64,000 bases of DNA from Cryomorpha sp963748925 (GCA_963748925.1 CAVVKG010000008.1:372001-436000); one strand, 5' to 3'; positions 44,855 to 54,687 are shown, numbered from the stretch's first letter. The notes: generated by a model not told the origin, from the sequence alone. Made by a program: numbers and translations.

Positions 44855-46012
44855 CTATAGATCATTTTTCACACTCTCCATTTCAAAAGCTGCGCTTAGC
44901 TGGTCTCTTACAGATAATATGTCTGAAACAGTTACATCGTAGAAGTTATTTCCAATTTCTGATTTGAGAGCACTGATTTCTTGTGGAGACAGACTTGCAC
45001 TTGGGTTAAACCGAAGTCCATTAATAAAGCCCATACCTTCAGATAGATAATGATTACGTCTCGCGTCATTTGCAAATTGATCACGTGCTTTATTCATATA
45101 GTGAATTGCAGCACCTGCTACTACACGCTCCATTTCGTTAATTATGATATCGCGCTGCTCATTTTTAGTGGTCATATCATCATTACTAATTGCTGCGCGA
45201 CCTCTTAAAAATGCATTCATTAATATTTCATTTGAACCGAGCGCAGGATCAACCACATTGCTATATTCACCCCAAAATCTGTCGGTTCCTGACAAAGGAA
45301 AATTTGTCGCATCGGTAAAATAACCGAAAGCTTCATCCCAGTGATGCTCCATAGCCGTATAATACTTTCCTTCAGCCTCGTTTACTGCGGCACTATTGTC
45401 CACTCCATCACCTATTTTCTCATCCGTCAGGTAGTATCCTGTAATTTGATGATAGAAAACAGCTCCCATTAATCCCTTTGAAATTAACTGGGTATATTCC
45501 TGACCATTTGCATCCATGAGGTATGGACCAGCGTCTCCGCTTTGCACAATTCCTGCTATTCCGTTACCACCATTACTTTCTCCGGGTGTTGTAGTTTGGC
45601 TTATTGCAGCCAGGCTCTCCATCATTATTTCAAACTCCAACCTTACTTCTTCAGCATCTGTAAATTCGGTAGCACATTTGTTTCTTAGTTGCTTTGAAGA
45701 TTCAAAAGTGAAATTTCCATTCCCATTGTTGTTTACATTAGCAAACATGTCTTTAAGATCCTGTGCACTTATGGCTGTGCCGGCAGTATTTGCAGACTTC
45801 ATCAAAGTTTCGATTTCAGCAAGTTGATCTTGTCTTTCTACCTGCCCAGAAAAGTTAACAGTACTATTACCTTCAGCATCTGTAAATGTGTAAGTTTCTG
45901 GAACAGAATATCCTGCCGGAGGATTTGGGGTTGGATTTGTATCATGGTCGTCACTGCAGGAAGTAAGTAGGCTGGCGGAGATTCCGAAAAGGATTATTAG
46001 TAATTTTTTCAT
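44855..46012 (-). CDS. DUF4856 lipoprotein
   Basis: 385 residues with a lipoprotein signal (LFGISASLLTSCSDD, Cys near 19). The mature part begins after an Asp/Pro/Asn linker with YSVPETYTFTDAEGNSTVNF, the usual DUF4856 opening. The helical body carries QYTQLISKGLMGAVFYHQ-like segments and the HHWDEAFGYF motif near 222-231, with two His and acidic residues that could bind metal. It is the first gene of the DUF4856-imelysin-HTTM-TonB operon and has a good promoter candidate at 46049-46079. Confidence 0.9.
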   Translation of the reverse strand: MKKLLIILFGISASLLTSCSDDHDTNPTPNPPAGYSVPETYTFTDAEGNSTVNFSGQVERQDQLAEIETLMKSANTAGTAISAQDLKDMFANVNNNGNGNFTFESSKQLRNKCATEFTDAEEVRLEFEIMMESLAAISQTTTPGESNGGNGIAGIVQSGDAGPYLMDANGQEYTQLISKGLMGAVFYHQITGYYLTDEKIGDGVDNSAAVNEAEGKYYTAMEHHWDEAFGYFTDATNFPLSGTDRFWGEYSNVVDPALGSNEILMNAFLRGRAAISNDDMTTKNEQRDIIINEMERVVAGAAIHYMNKARDQFANDARRNHYLSEGMGFINGLRFNPSASLSPQEISALKSEIGNNFYDVTVSDILSVRDQLSAAFEMESVKNDL

Positions 46013-46048
46013 CGTTATTCTTATTTAAACTAATTCTTAATTGCGGCA

Positions 46049-46079
46049 CAAATGTATGCAGCGCATTCAGTTCGTGAAA
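46049..46079 (-). promoter_or_regulatory. Candidate promoter of the DUF4856-imelysin-HTTM-TonB operon
   Basis: On the minus strand the -7 box is TACATTTG (46056 to 46049), an exact fit to TAnnTTTG. TTTC at the expected -33 position lies 19 bases upstream (46079-46076). The start site would be about 30 bases before the DUF4856 ATG. I could not recognise a Fur box. Confidence 0.5.
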
Positions 46080-46116
46080 TACCGATAATGTGGTATTTTG
46101 ATAATAATGATGAAAA

Positions 46117-46356
46117 TTATTTCTCCTTTTTATTCGAATGTTTTGTAGGAACTAAAAAGTTGGTAAAGTCAATTCCGAAATGTTTCAGTGAAGCAATGAG
46201 TAGTGTTGCCGCCGCCAGTTCGTCTAAGTTTCCAACTATCGGCAGGTTATCTGGCAGCTCCCATATACCAAAGGTAAAGTTGAGTAGATAAATAGAGGAG
46301 ATGACGACTCCGACATATGCTGCGATACGCTTCTTCATACTTGAAAATGGATTCAT
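46117..46356 (-). CDS. Small YkvA/DUF1232-like membrane protein
   Basis: About 79 residues from the ATG at 46356 (MNPFSSMKKRIAAYVGVVIS). A TTG four codons earlier is less likely. A hydrophobic helix at about 10-30 is followed by GIWELPDNLPIVGNLDELAA, resembling the IPDxIPVIGxxDD motif of DUF1232 (YkvA), then another hydrophobic stretch and a Lys-rich tail. YkvA-like proteins are small membrane proteins of unknown function. It stands apart from both flanking operons. Confidence 0.6.
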   Translation of the reverse strand: MNPFSSMKKRIAAYVGVVISSIYLLNFTFGIWELPDNLPIVGNLDELAAATLLIASLKHFGIDFTNFLVPTKHSNKKEK

Positions 46357-46402
46357 TAAAATTACCAATAATTGAAATAAGATTGGGTTAACCGAAAAAG
46401 AA

Positions 46403-46433
46403 AAGTCCCAATCACCTTTCGGGATTGGGACTT
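46403..46433 (-). terminator. Terminator after gene A (46518-50033)
   Basis: AAGTCCCAATC and GATTGGGACTT form a perfect 11-pair stem with a 9-base loop, followed on the minus strand by TTCTTTTT. It ends the B-A transcript. Confidence 0.85.
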
Positions 46434-46517
46434 AACTCAATTCAACTGACTTATCTTTGGTAGAACTCTTATTGTTCTTGAAAGAACGAATAGGTTGATC
46501 TACCTAAATATTTCAAT

Positions 46518-49500
46518 TTATTTCGCGATCATAAATTTCTCAATGATCGATTCTTTGTTATTAGTCAATCGGTAGATGTACACTCCATTAGGCAAGTAAG
46601 TTCCATCAAAATCAAGACGGTATTCCTGATCTTTTTGAGCTTCCTGATTAAATAGAGTAGTCACATTGCGACCGTTCATGTCATACACTTCAACAAGTGT
46701 GCGACCTGTTACAGCTGTCATAAATACTACTTGCGAAGGACCTGTAGTAGGGTTCGGGTAAGTAGATAACTGACTTTGTGACTCTATACCAATAAATGAT
46801 ACTTCCGGTAAGTTGTCAATACATCCTGAAGCCATATCACCATTAATGAAAGTGAAAGATTCACCATCAAGAAGTGCTGGGAATGTGCTGACAGTTGCTC
46901 CGTCAACAGCGCTGATTTCTACAAATGCATTTTGAGCAGCACTTGAAGTTACCAGGTTACCCGGATTTGGCGAAGGAGCCATACCATTTACTCCACCAGG
47001 AATATCACCTAATAGGATTGCATCACCAAAAGGAACGATTTCATACAATTCACTCACTGAGCGTCTTGCAAGATACATTGTGCCATTAAGCATAGCAATG
47101 TCACCTCCAAATACCGGAGCATTTGCATAGAAAGATGGAATACCTGATACGAGATCAATTGAAGAAATCACATCTGAATTGGCATCACCCACATACAGTT
47201 CACCGTCATTTGAGTCATACAATACTGCTGTAAGGTTATCAATAACTCCTCCAAGGATTGGAAGGTCACCAACGAATGCATCAGTAACTACGTTGTAAAT
47301 ACGGATATTGCTACCGTCTTTGTTTACAAAATACATCAACCCATCTTCCGGATTGTATCCAATATGCGCTTCAAAGTCAACATTGGTTACATAGGTAAGT
47401 TCAGCATTACCACCAGTGAACTCAACAGTGTAAAGGTCTGAACCGTCTACATCAGGTCCGTGGTTTACATAGAAAGTAACATAATTGTCGCAATCTGAAA
47501 CAAGATCACGTGTATTACATCCTGATGCCATGTCACCATCGCGCAAGGTGTAAGCCTCGCCATCCAATTCAAGCATATAAGAACCTGCATTAGATCCATC
47601 TGTATTGTAAAGACCAAGACTCATCATACCTCGAGAAGATACAAGTAGTTGATCACCGGTAGCAGTAGTAGCCATACCTGTTACCAGGTTAGGAAGGCTG
47701 CCGATGTATACATCTGCCATTACATCGTCTGGATATACTTCATAAAGACTACCCATACCGCTACGTGTAGCCATGTAAAGCATTCCATCAGAAGTAAAGG
47801 AAAGGTCACCACCAGTAACCGGAGCGTATGTATCATAATCTGATACAACATTGGTTGCTACATTCACGCAGTAAATTGCGTTGTTGTCCTGGCTACCAAA
47901 TACAAGTTTACCATCCGCATTAAATACAGCTGCAGTAATTTCACCATAGTCAGCACCAAGCATAATAGTTGGGCCAAATACGCCTGTAGAAGGATCTAAA
48001 ACACGGTAAGAGTTATCAAATTTACTTAGCGCGTAAATGTTGTTATCCTCTTCATTAAATGCAATGTGCACTTCAATTTCGCTGGTAGCGATGTAGGTCA
48101 TTGTTGCAACTCCACCGCTTAATGTTACTCCGTAAATGTCAGAGATACCATCGGCAGTAGCGTGGTCAGCTAAGTAATACATGAAGTTTTCACAATCAGG
48201 AACAACGATAGGAGTACCTTCACATTCACAATTTTCATTGATCATGTCGTTACCAGTTTCGTCATTTCCGTCGTTACAAGCATCACCGAAGTTAGCTTCC
48301 AAATCTGGACAGTCAAATTCAATTGGAGTACCCGCACACTGACAATCGGTACCTACGGTATCGTTTTCAGTCATGTCGTCACCATCGTCACAAGCATCAC
48401 CGAAGTTTGCTTCTAGTTCTGGACAGTCAAAACCTGGATCGCAATTTTCACGAACTACTTCAATAGAATTTGAAAGATCGAAACAACCTGTAAGGTCAGC
48501 AGCATTTACTGCGTTCCCATCAGCAAAAGAAGCAGCAGCTTCGTCAGCATTGCTATTATCAGCTTCAAAGCTAAGGAACCAGATCAGGCAGTTTCCTGCA
48601 CCTGCATCGTCAAAGTCAATTGCTTCAACATCTGCCAAAGTAGCAGGAAGTCCAAGAACATTTAGATCAGGATCAGTAACAACCCAGATACCAGCGTATC
48701 CCTCAGGTGCTGTAGGAAGTTCAGAAAATTCTACATCTACATTGCTTGGTTCATTGTCATCAACACAAACAGTAACAGAAGCAGAACCATCTCCAAACTG
48801 AATTGCTCCACCATCAGCTTCACAAACAAATACCGGAGTACCCGTACAGTTACAATCTGCATCTACCATGTCATTTTCAGTATCTTCATCACCATCGTCA
48901 CAAGCATCGCCTATGTTAAGGCCAAGAGCCGGACAGTCAACATCTGGTTCGCAATTTTCACGAACTACTTCAATAGAATTTGAAAGGTCGAAACAACCTG
49001 TAAGGTCTGCAGCATTTACTGCGTTCCCATCAGCAAAAGATGCAGCAGCTTCGTCAGCATTGCTGTTATCAGCTTCAAAGCTAAGGAACCAGATCAGGCA
49101 GTTTCCTGCACCAGCATCGTCAAAGTCAATTGCTTCAACATCTGCCAAAGTAGCAGGAAGTCCAAGAACATTTAGATCAGGATCAGTAACTACCCAGATA
49201 CCAGAGTATCCCTCAGGTGCTGTAGGAAGTTCAGAAAATTCTACATCTACATTGCTTGGTTCATTGTCATCAACACAAACAGTAACAGAAGCAGAACCAT
49301 CTCCAAACTGAATTGCTCCACCATCGGCTTCACAAACAAATACCGGAGTACCCGTACAGTTACAATCTGCATCTACCATGTCATCAGTAGTATCTTCATT
49401 ACCGTCATCACAAGCATCGCCAATGTTAAGGCCAAGCTCAGGACAGTCAACCAATACCGGCTCACCAACATTAATAGTAATACCTGGAGCATCTTCCGGT

Positions 49501-50033
49501 GCCAATAGTTCGTTACCTATGTAAACGATATTAGACATAAGAACAACAGCTGGATCAGTTACGTGTTCGATATTGATTACTGTACCAAGCGGCACATCAT
49601 CACCGATTGTGTACGTCCACTGAGCTATATCTTGTGAACCTGTAATAAAGGTTCCAACAGCTGTTTTAGTGAAAGTTACATAACCTGTTTCGTTCTCAAC
49701 AATATTCTGAACCGGGAAGATAAATTGAGGAATTAGGTCAATAGCTAATTCATTATCTTCCTGCATTTGTTCAAAAGGGAAGTAATAAGTGGCTGTAACA
49801 CCATCCATTCCTCCGTCAGAGTTGATACCCATAGTCCATGTAAAGGTATCGCCTGGATCAAGGGTGATTTCATTCGTTGCTTCACCATTGAGCAGGTTGT
49901 AAAAATTTGCGGGTTGCACATTCTGAGCCTGGAGTCCGGAAATTCCGAACCCAAGCATAATACAGAAAGTAAAGAACCCATTGATAAAGCCTGAAAGGGG
50001 ATTCAGAGCTTTTGTAAGGTTGTGTTTTTTCAT
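46518..50033 (-). CDS. Gene A: large T9SS protein with cohesin-like N-domain and propeller-like repeats
   Basis: 1171 residues. Signal peptide 1-37. Residues ~38-195 form a strand-rich domain with a cohesin-like pattern (LDPGDTFTWTMGINSDGG, GVTATYYFPFEQ, DIAQWTYTIGDDVPLGTVIN). Four Cys-rich linkers (DCPxLxxNxGDACDDG...CxCxGTP) lie near 198-232, 364-398 and 534-612. Between the first three are two near-identical ~130-residue modules opening CEADGGAIQFGDGSASVTVC. Residues ~613-1075 are two homologous halves of propeller-like repeats, each closing with DGDMASGC. The last ~85 residues are a T9SS type A sorting domain (STYPNPTTGPSQVVFM to FMIAK). It follows gene B by 56 bases in one operon. Function is unknown; the cohesin label is inference. 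Confidence 0.85.
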   Translation of the reverse strand: MKKHNLTKALNPLSGFINGFFTFCIMLGFGISGLQAQNVQPANFYNLLNGEATNEITLDPGDTFTWTMGINSDGGMDGVTATYYFPFEQMQEDNELAIDLIPQFIFPVQNIVENETGYVTFTKTAVGTFITGSQDIAQWTYTIGDDVPLGTVINIEHVTDPAVVLMSNIVYIGNELLAPEDAPGITINVGEPVLVDCPELGLNIGDACDDGNEDTTDDMVDADCNCTGTPVFVCEADGGAIQFGDGSASVTVCVDDNEPSNVDVEFSELPTAPEGYSGIWVVTDPDLNVLGLPATLADVEAIDFDDAGAGNCLIWFLSFEADNSNADEAAASFADGNAVNAADLTGCFDLSNSIEVVRENCEPDVDCPALGLNIGDACDDGDEDTENDMVDADCNCTGTPVFVCEADGGAIQFGDGSASVTVCVDDNEPSNVDVEFSELPTAPEGYAGIWVVTDPDLNVLGLPATLADVEAIDFDDAGAGNCLIWFLSFEADNSNADEAAASFADGNAVNAADLTGCFDLSNSIEVVRENCDPGFDCPELEANFGDACDDGDDMTENDTVGTDCQCAGTPIEFDCPDLEANFGDACNDGNDETGNDMINENCECEGTPIVVPDCENFMYYLADHATADGISDIYGVTLSGGVATMTYIATSEIEVHIAFNEEDNNIYALSKFDNSYRVLDPSTGVFGPTIMLGADYGEITAAVFNADGKLVFGSQDNNAIYCVNVATNVVSDYDTYAPVTGGDLSFTSDGMLYMATRSGMGSLYEVYPDDVMADVYIGSLPNLVTGMATTATGDQLLVSSRGMMSLGLYNTDGSNAGSYMLELDGEAYTLRDGDMASGCNTRDLVSDCDNYVTFYVNHGPDVDGSDLYTVEFTGGNAELTYVTNVDFEAHIGYNPEDGLMYFVNKDGSNIRIYNVVTDAFVGDLPILGGVIDNLTAVLYDSNDGELYVGDANSDVISSIDLVSGIPSFYANAPVFGGDIAMLNGTMYLARRSVSELYEIVPFGDAILLGDIPGGVNGMAPSPNPGNLVTSSAAQNAFVEISAVDGATVSTFPALLDGESFTFINGDMASGCIDNLPEVSFIGIESQSQLSTYPNPTTGPSQVVFMTAVTGRTLVEVYDMNGRNVTTLFNQEAQKDQEYRLDFDGTYLPNGVYIYRLTNNKESIIEKFMIAK
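46521..48427 (-). repeat. Long direct repeat, copy in gene A
   Basis: About 1.9 kb that recurs at 54793-56699 with only scattered single-base differences (offset 8272). It covers the last two Cys-rich linkers, the propeller-like halves and the T9SS signal. The near identity suggests recent duplication or gene conversion. Confidence 0.85.
49408..49935 (-). repeat. Direct repeat, cohesin-like domain of gene A
   Basis: About 0.5 kb recurring at 58011-58538 (offset 8603) with few base changes. It encodes the signal-peptide end, the cohesin-like domain and the first Cys-rich linker. Differences include GCTAATTC context changes giving Ile versus Thr in NELA(I/T)D. Confidence 0.8.
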
Positions 50034-50089
50034 AATTGTAATTTGGATTTGTTATAAGAATTAATAATGGTTATTAAGAAAGATTCTAG

Positions 50090-53000
50090 TTATGGAAGTG
50101 GAGCATTTGCACCACCTTGACCAAATCCGGCATTCAATCCAGAGAAGTCGGCAATGTTAATGGTTCCACTACAGTTAAAGTCAGCAAATAAGTTGTAATT
50201 GGCATCGCCAGCTACAGATCCAAATGCAGCATTCAATCCTGAGAAGTCAGCAATATTGATGCTATTATTATCATTGGCGTCACCACCTCTGATAGGTCCA
50301 AAGTCAACAGCATTGTCGCCAACTACGGTAACTACATCTGCAAGACCTTTATTAAGGTGTCCAGGTACATCAACTATGATGTCGTAGGTTCCAACAAGTA
50401 CACTAGGAATAGTGAATTCACCTGCAGAGTTTACAGTTGTTTCGTAAGTAGCTGCCACATTAGATGTGTTTGGCTCATAGAAAGTAACGGTAGATATACG
50501 GTCATCACAATTTGAGTTCCAACCTACAGTACCGTTGAAGGCTGCAACACTTGAAACTGTACAAGTTGAATTAAGAGTATAATCTCCACTACTGGCGGAA
50601 AATCCTGTAACAAAAATATAGTAAGTTGTTCCGGCAGAAAGTGTGGCTTCAAGAAGGGACTGAGTTCCTACACCACCATCATCATCACCATCCACACAAA
50701 CTAAGTCGTCACAAGTACCAGCATATAAGAAGATTTTAGTATCATACGTAGAACCAGTGAGGTCCAGAATTACATCTGTATTGTTTTCTGGAGTAATAAC
50801 ATACCATACTCCACCATTACCTACAGTAGGTGCTGGAGTTCCACAAAATAGTTGTCCTTCAGCATATGGAGCCGAGGATGCCGTACTTCCACTATATGTT
50901 TCACCACATACTAAAGGTAAAGCATCTGCACATTCGTCATTTACTGGCGAAGGAATACATTCGCATTCATCGTTGTAAAATCCGCCAACACCATCTATAT
51001 CGCATGGAGAATCTGGTCCAACTTGTCCACCAGGTGTGCCTTCACAATCAGGATCACAAGCGGCATCATTTTGCACGACGGCTCCAGAAATTGGGAAGCC
51101 TGTATTAGCCTCGGCACAATTTTCATCACTCAAGGTAATGGTTATTGAAGTCGGAGTTCCGAGTGGAATAATGTCTTCAGCTGCTACAGTACCACCTGCA
51201 GGAACGTTAACAACAATTGTATCACCTGGTACATAAGAATATGAGTACACGAAGAATTCACTGCTGCCAAGATCTTCGGGAGAGTAGAAATTAAGTGTAT
51301 AACCGGTAACTCCATCTTCACAGTAAGGAGCAGTATCAGCAAATGTAAATACAGCTGGAACTACAGGTGGCTCACAAGAGCAAGCTGCTGCATCGATACC
51401 TTCTATAGTAATACCAAATGTACCTTCGGCACCAGCATATCCATCTACCTGAAGGTAGTAAGTAACTCCGGGCTCAATACAAAGGTCAAGACCTGCTCTG
51501 AAAGATCCTGAAGAACAAGTGCCGAATATACCAAACGGTTGATCATCATTAGCCCCTACAAGTTCGAAAGTAGAATAGTCATTACAGTCTGAAGCCGTAT
51601 AAACTGCAAACTGACTGTCGAAAGTAGATGCATCATTACAACCATCTATTCTAACGCGACCAGTTTCCGGTCCAACAAATGTAAACCAAACAGAATTATC
51701 AACAGAACCTTGAGTTCCAGCAAAGTTATCACACCATGTTGAATCAGTAGCACAACCACCTTGAGGTGGAGCAATTTCACCCTCATCAGCAGAAGCGCCA
51801 ATGTTTGATCCAAAAGTTACAGAACCATCATTAAGTGCTGCGATTGCATCACAAGGAAGGTCGTTTGTTGGAGGGCAAATAGAAGGTTCAAATGCCTGAC
51901 TTGCACCACAGTTTGAATCAGTAGACCCAACAGCTGAAACAGTTACGTTTCCTGTACTTATTGGTCCTACAATTCCTGTAGCGTCTGCATTGATTACTGT
52001 TTCAGGGCTGTCGCCGGCAGAAACATTGTAAGAAGTTTGTGTACCACCGGCAAGGGTTACTTCAAGATAGAAGTTACCGCCAATGTTGGCACAGTCAACA
52101 GGAGTACCTTCAGAATTAACTAAAGTTACAGATTCAATAGTAGGTGAACACACAAGGTCAACACATGATACATTCATCACGAAATCACCTCTTGCCGTTC
52201 CAATTCCAGTTACAAAAATAAGGTAGTCGGTTCCACCGGTAAGCGTAGCCTGAATTCTAGAGTCAAGACCATCGCCTCCATCATCATCTCCATCTACACA
52301 AACCAAAGCTTCGCAAGTTCCTGAATATAAGAACAGTTTTGTATCAAAGTCAGAACCTGAAAGATCGATATCAATATCTGTATCATTCGTTGGAGTGTAT
52401 GAATACCAAACTCCACCATTTGTTGCCGTTGGCGCAGGAGTTTCACAGAAAGGCTGACCGGCAGCATATGGTGCCGAGGCAATGGTTGAACCACTGTAAC
52501 TGCCGCCGCATACAGCGACTTCAGCATCAGCACAATCATCATTTGCCGGTGAAGGAATACCTGCACAAATACAGTCTTCAGTTATTTCATCGAAAGATGT
52601 TTCAGGATTACCGTCATCACAAGGAGCACCAAAGTTTGATGGTATCGCAGGACAATCGAAAGGCACAGCTTCCAAGTCAAGCGTATATGGTGTTGATTGT
52701 GGCGCTGGCCATGTTGAAATAACAATATAATAGGTTACTCCTGCTTGAGCTACAAAACCATTAATAGTAAGTGGAATGGTTGCTGAAGAAGTAGTAAATC
52801 CTGCTACAGTGCTTGCGAAAGGACATCCTGTAAAGATGTAAACTCCCGCCCATGTTCCGTGTTCTGTCACACTAAGATTTAGTGACTCAGTATTATCTGG
52901 AGTGTATGAATACACTACATCATCACCACCGATGTAAGCTCCAGTGGTACTTCCATTAACTGTAGCACCGGGTGCTAGAGGTGGGAAGTCAGCACTTTCA

Positions 53001-54388
53001 TAATCATCAAAATAGTTTGATGTATTATCAGTTGTATTATAAGGTAGTGTAGAAATTTCTAGTGGAACTTCACAAATCTGACCTGGTACAGGAACGAAGC
53101 CTGCACATGAACAGTCATCTTGAAGGACATCTACATAAGTAAGTGGGTCACCATCATCACACGCGCTGCCAAAGTCGGCAGTAAGCTCCGGACAATCGAA
53201 AGGGATACATGTTAAAGTTACCCCGTGAAAGTCGTTAGTACCATTCCATGATCTAACTCTGAAGTAGTAGGTTCCTGGCTCTGTTACTAGGAAGTTCTCA
53301 GGGAAATCCTGACAGTCAACAACCGGCGTTAGAGCATTACAGTCATCAGCCGAATAAAGACCTACAACTACATCAGCCGAAGAAGTTTCAGCGATATTGT
53401 ATTTTTCAGATCCATCTGTAGTAAATGAATACCATACATCAGCAGTACCTGCTCCACCACATGCATCATCAATTGATTGAGTAGCTCCAACAAATGGTTG
53501 GTCAGTTAGTACATCATCACATACCAAACCAATAGCGTCACAAGCCTCATCGTTTTCAGCAGGACAAATTTCTTCTATAAAGTTTCTTGTTAGGTTACAA
53601 ATCGGATTTTGTCCTTCTATAGACAGAGAAACCGATACACCAAAAGGAACGTTGTTAATAATTGGGACAGTACTTCCCGGAGGAATAGCTACTGCCAAAA
53701 GATTAACATTGCTTGCCGGTACTTCATCAGATCGCGTTACAATAATCGTAACAAATGTATTTGTGCCATAATCTTCAATCACTGAAGAAACTGAATACGT
53801 ATCAGCTACACAATCATTAATTACATCGTAAGTTAAAGTTGGAGGTGTACATACACCTGATTGAACTATAAGAGAGTAATCTTCAACTTCACCAAAAGTC
53901 ATAACTCCATCAGAGTTACAAGGACCTACCGGTGGCGTATTAAATTTTCCAATCACGCGCATAGTGGTTTCGCCAGGAATAGCTCCCGCGGGAACGTCAA
54001 TAGACCCGGAAATTCCAGTGGTTCCACAGCCGCCAGATGTGCAAGATGGGAAATCGTCATATCGTTCTTCAGCATCGAAGACTTGATTTTGATTCCAGTC
54101 AATATAAACGGTAAGTGTTTCTGTCCAAACGTCTGCGTTACCCATGGTAACAGAGATGTCGTAAGAAACTGCGGGTACAACGGTTCCACTAATTGCAGTG
54201 AAATCAGAATAGCCGGTGGCAGCGCTGCTGTTGTCTATTCCAGCGAAAGTAACATTAGTAATATGGTCTGAGGCGGGAGTAGTACCCGCGAAGTCACAAT
54301 ACTGTGCACTTAAATTTGTCGTGGAAAGAAAAGTTAATAGGATAAGAGAGCAACATGCTCCAACCCATTTGGTAAATGGTTTTTTCAT
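50090..54388 (-). CDS. Gene B: large secreted multi-domain protein with C-terminal dockerin
   Basis: About 1432 residues from the ATG at 54388 (MKKPFTKWVGACCSLILLTF), the start matching paralogue B'; the longer reading adds 15 residues before the signal peptide. A GEVED-type domain ends near 175 (GEVEDYSLIV). Several pre-peptidase-C-like beta-sandwich modules follow (NSVWFTFVGPETGRVRI, YYLQVDGYAGAEGTFGITI, GGVWYSYTPTNDTDIDI), with Cys-rich linkers between some. A carboxypeptidase-regulatory-like domain (GEFTIPSVLVGTYDIIVDVP) leads into a dockerin pair: GDANDNNSINIADFSGLNAA near 1368 and DFNCSGTINIADFSGLNAGF near 1399, both with Asp/Asn at loop positions 1, 3, 9 and 12. It ends GGANAPLP, with no T9SS signal visible. 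First gene of the B-A operon. Confidence 0.85.
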   Translation of the reverse strand: MKKPFTKWVGACCSLILLTFLSTTNLSAQYCDFAGTTPASDHITNVTFAGIDNSSAATGYSDFTAISGTVVPAVSYDISVTMGNADVWTETLTVYIDWNQNQVFDAEERYDDFPSCTSGGCGTTGISGSIDVPAGAIPGETTMRVIGKFNTPPVGPCNSDGVMTFGEVEDYSLIVQSGVCTPPTLTYDVINDCVADTYSVSSVIEDYGTNTFVTIIVTRSDEVPASNVNLLAVAIPPGSTVPIINNVPFGVSVSLSIEGQNPICNLTRNFIEEICPAENDEACDAIGLVCDDVLTDQPFVGATQSIDDACGGAGTADVWYSFTTDGSEKYNIAETSSADVVVGLYSADDCNALTPVVDCQDFPENFLVTEPGTYYFRVRSWNGTNDFHGVTLTCIPFDCPELTADFGSACDDGDPLTYVDVLQDDCSCAGFVPVPGQICEVPLEISTLPYNTTDNTSNYFDDYESADFPPLAPGATVNGSTTGAYIGGDDVVYSYTPDNTESLNLSVTEHGTWAGVYIFTGCPFASTVAGFTTSSATIPLTINGFVAQAGVTYYIVISTWPAPQSTPYTLDLEAVPFDCPAIPSNFGAPCDDGNPETSFDEITEDCICAGIPSPANDDCADAEVAVCGGSYSGSTIASAPYAAGQPFCETPAPTATNGGVWYSYTPTNDTDIDIDLSGSDFDTKLFLYSGTCEALVCVDGDDDGGDGLDSRIQATLTGGTDYLIFVTGIGTARGDFVMNVSCVDLVCSPTIESVTLVNSEGTPVDCANIGGNFYLEVTLAGGTQTSYNVSAGDSPETVINADATGIVGPISTGNVTVSAVGSTDSNCGASQAFEPSICPPTNDLPCDAIAALNDGSVTFGSNIGASADEGEIAPPQGGCATDSTWCDNFAGTQGSVDNSVWFTFVGPETGRVRIDGCNDASTFDSQFAVYTASDCNDYSTFELVGANDDQPFGIFGTCSSGSFRAGLDLCIEPGVTYYLQVDGYAGAEGTFGITIEGIDAAACSCEPPVVPAVFTFADTAPYCEDGVTGYTLNFYSPEDLGSSEFFVYSYSYVPGDTIVVNVPAGGTVAAEDIIPLGTPTSITITLSDENCAEANTGFPISGAVVQNDAACDPDCEGTPGGQVGPDSPCDIDGVGGFYNDECECIPSPVNDECADALPLVCGETYSGSTASSAPYAEGQLFCGTPAPTVGNGGVWYVITPENNTDVILDLTGSTYDTKIFLYAGTCDDLVCVDGDDDGGVGTQSLLEATLSAGTTYYIFVTGFSASSGDYTLNSTCTVSSVAAFNGTVGWNSNCDDRISTVTFYEPNTSNVAATYETTVNSAGEFTIPSVLVGTYDIIVDVPGHLNKGLADVVTVVGDNAVDFGPIRGGDANDNNSINIADFSGLNAAFGSVAGDANYNLFADFNCSGTINIADFSGLNAGFGQGGANAPLP
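50094..50536 (-). repeat. Direct repeat, dockerin end of gene B
   Basis: About 440 bp recurring at 58682-59124 (offset 8588), nearly identical. It encodes the carboxypeptidase-regulatory-like domain and the dockerin pair. The preceding module differs completely between B and B', so the border is sharp. Confidence 0.8.
51041..51892 (-). repeat. Direct repeat, shared central module of gene B
   Basis: About 850 bp recurring at 59620-60471 (offset 8579), with high identity. It encodes one pre-peptidase-C-like module plus the following strand-rich domain (FTFADTAPYCEDGVTGYTLN). The flanks on both sides diverge. Confidence 0.75.
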
Positions 54389-54466
54389 AGGTTTAAATAA
54401 TTGGTTTAATTTAAAAATCAAAAATATAGGCAAAAGTGGTTTAATCTCTTACCTTAATATAAACTT

Positions 54467-54518
54467 GTCAATAGTACGGAATTATTTCGATCAAACCAAG
54501 AATATTTACGATGAATCA
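54467..54518 (-). promoter_or_regulatory. Conserved upstream element of gene B
   Basis: About 52 bases match the region upstream of B' (62954-63004): GTCAATAGTA, then TTTCGATCAA, ATATT and GATGAATC in the same order and nearly the same spacing. It lies about 80-130 bases before the gene B start. It is probably part of a promoter or regulator site. No exact TAnnTTTG box is present. Confidence 0.5.
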
Positions 54519-54652
54519 TATTATTATTCAAATGGTTTCTAAATAAATGAAATGAGAACAGGTAGTTTATAGGATGTAAAGCTTATTGCATAAAAAAAAT
54601 GATGTGATCACCTCAATAGTTAAAAAGATGTTAATTCAGTTTCACGAATAAA

Positions 54653-54687
54653 AAAGTCCCGGTTACCAAAGAGGCAACCGGGACTTT
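54653..54687 (-). terminator. Terminator after gene A'
   Basis: AAAGTCCCGGTT and AACCGGGACTTT form a perfect 12-pair stem, with T6 on the minus strand. The stem and loop are nearly identical to the terminator at 63135-63167. Confidence 0.9.

Noticed and set aside
48373..49311. Two plus-strand ORFs of 142 and 147 codons with nearly the same translation
   Set aside because: They are antisense shadows of the duplicated CEADGGAIQFGDG modules of gene A. Their similarity only reflects the repeat on the other strand.
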